This document shows positions 5,201 to 6,300 of a stretch of DNA of 6,300 bases, in pieces. This stretch comes from Micavibrio sp. UBA1664. GTDB lineage: Bacteria > Pseudomonadota > Alphaproteobacteria > Micavibrionales > UBA1664. Position 1 is the stretch's first letter. Every line of letters starts with the position of its first letter. The position numbers and the translations under genes are program-made. Under the pieces are notes generated by a model. It made no database searches and was not told the DNA's origin. It saw only the letters and a list, made by a program, of their open reading frames with translations. The stretch is from assembly GCA_002320485.1 (NCBI GenBank), contig DCKW01000005.1:1-6300 (forward strand), read 5' to 3'.

Positions 5201-5718
5201 CTATTAAGATGATATGACCGCGCATTATTGTCGGTTTGTTCATATACGGAAACGCGGGCGTCGGGCTCGCGTTTTTCATTCATGGACGTATCCGAGAATG
5301 CATGTTGTATAACACCGGCCGTGTCGTTGCCCGAATGTTCCTGCAGGGCCGCGTTAACCAGCGAGGCCACCCCCCCGATAACACCGCCATATAATGCACC
5401 GCCCGCAATTTGCGCCACGGGCGATATTTGATCACCGGTATAATTTCTGTAAAATTTACTGACAACCGGAATATGTTGCAACGGGTTGATAATATCGAGA
5501 AATTCCCCGAAGCCAAGTGAGGGTGCCGTTACATTTTCTGGCGCATTTTTAATGGAGGCAATATTCATTACCTGCTTACCATCAGCCGACTGTAAGTTTG
5601 CGGCTGAGGATAGCTGACCGCTATTTTCCCAGACAGGAACCGTTCCCGCCATTCTTTCGGAATCAAAATGGGTTTTGCGGACATAATAGGATGAGGGATT
5701 CCATGTAATATCAACCAT
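5197..5718 (-). CDS. Conserved alphaproteobacterial glycine-zipper protein, unknown function
   Basis: The 173-aa product has a low-complexity polar N-terminal third, then a core at residues 70-131 that looks strongly conserved: 'FGEFLDIINPLQHIPVVSKF' runs into 'YRNYTGDQISPVAQIAGGAL' and then a glycine-rich hydrophobic stretch. I associate this NPLQHIPVVS...ISP...GG pattern with uncharacterised Alphaproteobacteria proteins, from memory and not from a search. Gly107, Gly111 and Gly115 form a GxxxGxxxG glycine zipper within the short apolar segment 103-124, which could pack helices in a membrane or self-associate. No signal peptide is seen. The tail (from 130) is acidic and polar. The start at 5718 has no clear Shine-Dalgarno (an AAAGG lies 16 nt away). 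The gene converges on the porin gene with a 4-nt overlap and diverges from the regulator at 5756, which may control it. Confidence 0.82.
   Translation of the reverse strand: MVDITWNPSSYYVRKTHFDSERMAGTVPVWENSGQLSSAANLQSADGKQVMNIASIKNAPENVTAPSLGFGEFLDIINPLQHIPVVSKFYRNYTGDQISPVAQIAGGALYGGVIGGVASLVNAALQEHSGNDTAGVIQHAFSDTSMNEKREPDARVSVYEQTDNNARSYHLNS
5250..5276 (+). terminator. Intrinsic terminator of the porin gene, inside the convergent coding sequence
   Basis: AAACGCGGGC (5250-5259) pairs with GCTCGCGTTT (5265-5274) in a 10-bp stem with one G-T wobble and a 5-nt loop (GTCGG), followed by T5 at 5272-5276. It lies 50 nt past the porin stop on the plus strand. On the opposite strand the stem is not followed by a U-tract (TTT then CC), so it should not stop the convergent message. 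The same bases encode about nine residues around 'KREPDARVS' of the 173-aa protein. Confidence 0.75.
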
Positions 5719-5724
5719 GCTTTA

Positions 5725-5748
5725 TTTTGTGCAACCTTTATGCCAAAA
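5725..5748. promoter_or_regulatory. Imperfect inverted repeat between the divergent regulator and glycine-zipper genes
   Basis: TTTTGTGCA (5725-5733) and TGCCAAAA (5741-5748) are reverse complements apart from one extra T in the left arm, around a 7-nt centre. The dyad fills much of the 37-bp gap between the start at 5718 and the ATG at 5756, where an operator for the adjacent regulator would be expected. The uneven arm lengths and short size keep confidence low. Confidence 0.25.
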
Positions 5749-5755
5749 TACATAT

Positions 5756-6300
5756 ATGGTCGTTTTCGATAACATGATTGCCCTTTATTCCCTGCAGGAT
5801 ATCGATCATCTGGCATTATCACAAATTCTTCAAGGCCATCCGGAAAAAATTACGACACTTTCTGTTACAAATTCCGCTGAAATTACATCCGATAAGTTTC
5901 GTTTGTGTATCAGCCGCGAAGATGTCGCAGATTGTACCGTTCCTGTGCTAAAACTAACATCCGGTCGATTAAGAATCGGTCATGTCGTCGACAGAATAGA
6001 ATCCGTATTATTGCAAAACCATTACGGCGACATCACCTATGCTTCATATTATCTGGACTGGAACCGGGCGGAATTACGCTACGACAACCAAACTATACCC
6101 CTGACAGAACGTGAAAAATATTTGATTGCCGAAATTCTGATGGGCGGGTCAAATGGACAAGACCGCCATTATTTATTACAAAAAATATGGGGGTATAGGT
6201 CTGATTTGGAAACGCACACGCTCGAAACCCATATTTATCGATTGCGTCAAAAAATGGAAGATGAGCCTGACAGCCCGCAACGCCTAGTCACGATTGAAAA
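5756..6300 (+). CDS. Winged-helix (OmpR/PhoB-type) transcriptional regulator with atypical N-terminal domain, 3' end cut by the window
   Basis: The frame is open to the right edge, giving 181 codons from the ATG at 5756. Residues 95-181 form an OmpR-type DNA-binding domain: the beta-strands around 'ITYASYYLDW', the helix 'LTEREKYLIAEIL' (116-128), 'RHYLLQKIWGY' (137-147), and the recognition helix in 'LETHTLETHIYRLRQKME' (151-168). The final wing is missing past the edge. Residues 1-90 are too short for a full receiver (about 120 aa) and lack the acidic pocket and phosphorylatable Asp context. 'VPVLKLTSGRLRIGHVVDRI' (62-81) resembles the last strand and helix of a receiver, so this may be a degenerate pseudo-receiver that works without a kinase. 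In-frame starts at 5717 and 5774 are also possible, and none has a Shine-Dalgarno. It diverges from the glycine-zipper gene across 37 bp. Confidence 0.85.
   Translation, partial: MVVFDNMIALYSLQDIDHLALSQILQGHPEKITTLSVTNSAEITSDKFRLCISREDVADCTVPVLKLTSGRLRIGHVVDRIESVLLQNHYGDITYASYYLDWNRAELRYDNQTIPLTEREKYLIAEILMGGSNGQDRHYLLQKIWGYRSDLETHTLETHIYRLRQKMEDEPDSPQRLVTIE

Noticed and set aside
5905..6114. 69-aa plus-strand frame rich in Arg and Cys
   Set aside because: It is an out-of-frame shadow of the winged-helix regulator, whose own frame encodes a recognisable domain through the same bases.
1..6300. Mobile element, CRISPR array, tRNA or replication origin
   Set aside because: I saw no transposase or integrase, no regularly spaced repeats, no cloverleaf-like segment and no cluster of DnaA boxes on either strand.

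Overview
The window reads as ordinary chromosome of an alphaproteobacterium with moderate, slightly AT-rich composition. The evidence for this placement is: a SCO1/SenC copper chaperone and a FadL-type porin, which need a Gram-negative envelope; a small conserved protein with a 'NPLQHIPVVS...ISP...GG' core that I associate with Alphaproteobacteria; and an OmpR-type winged helix whose recognition helix reads 'ETHIYRLRQKME', common in that class. The placement is inferred from protein style only. No phage, IS, CRISPR, tRNA or rRNA features are visible.

Layout from left to right. Minus strand: the first 11 codons of a gene that runs off the left edge (possibly HU/IHF-like), preceded by a 203-aa protein of unknown function (47-658). 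A 62-bp AT-rich divergent region follows and holds a 7+7 bp inverted repeat. Plus strand: a GNAT acetyltransferase (721-1260), then an aldo/keto reductase of the 2,5-diketogluconate reductase type (1326-2159) ended by a strong intrinsic terminator. The gap before the next gene holds a second intrinsic terminator that no annotated gene accounts for. It is followed by a stand-alone PhoH-family ATPase (2393-3172), a SCO1/SenC protein with a possible leaderless promoter (3216-3845), and a FadL/OmpP1 outer-membrane channel (3938-5200). Minus strand: a 173-aa glycine-zipper protein (5197-5718) converges on the porin gene, sharing the TTAA of both stop codons. The porin's apparent terminator lies inside the coding sequence of this convergent gene. 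Plus strand, divergent from it across 37 bp: an atypical winged-helix regulator (from about 5756, cut by the right edge), with a short non-canonical N-terminal domain in place of a normal receiver.

The genes do not form one obvious pathway. They look like separate small transcription units: a redox/acetyltransferase pair, PhoH, a cytochrome-oxidase copper chaperone, a hydrophobic-compound channel, and a divergent regulator/glycine-zipper pair. I do not see a clearly new multi-gene system. The points most worth a second look are regulatory: the orphan terminator before phoH, ribosome-binding sites that can pair with upstream complements, the terminator nested in an opposing gene, and the degenerate regulator next to the glycine-zipper protein.
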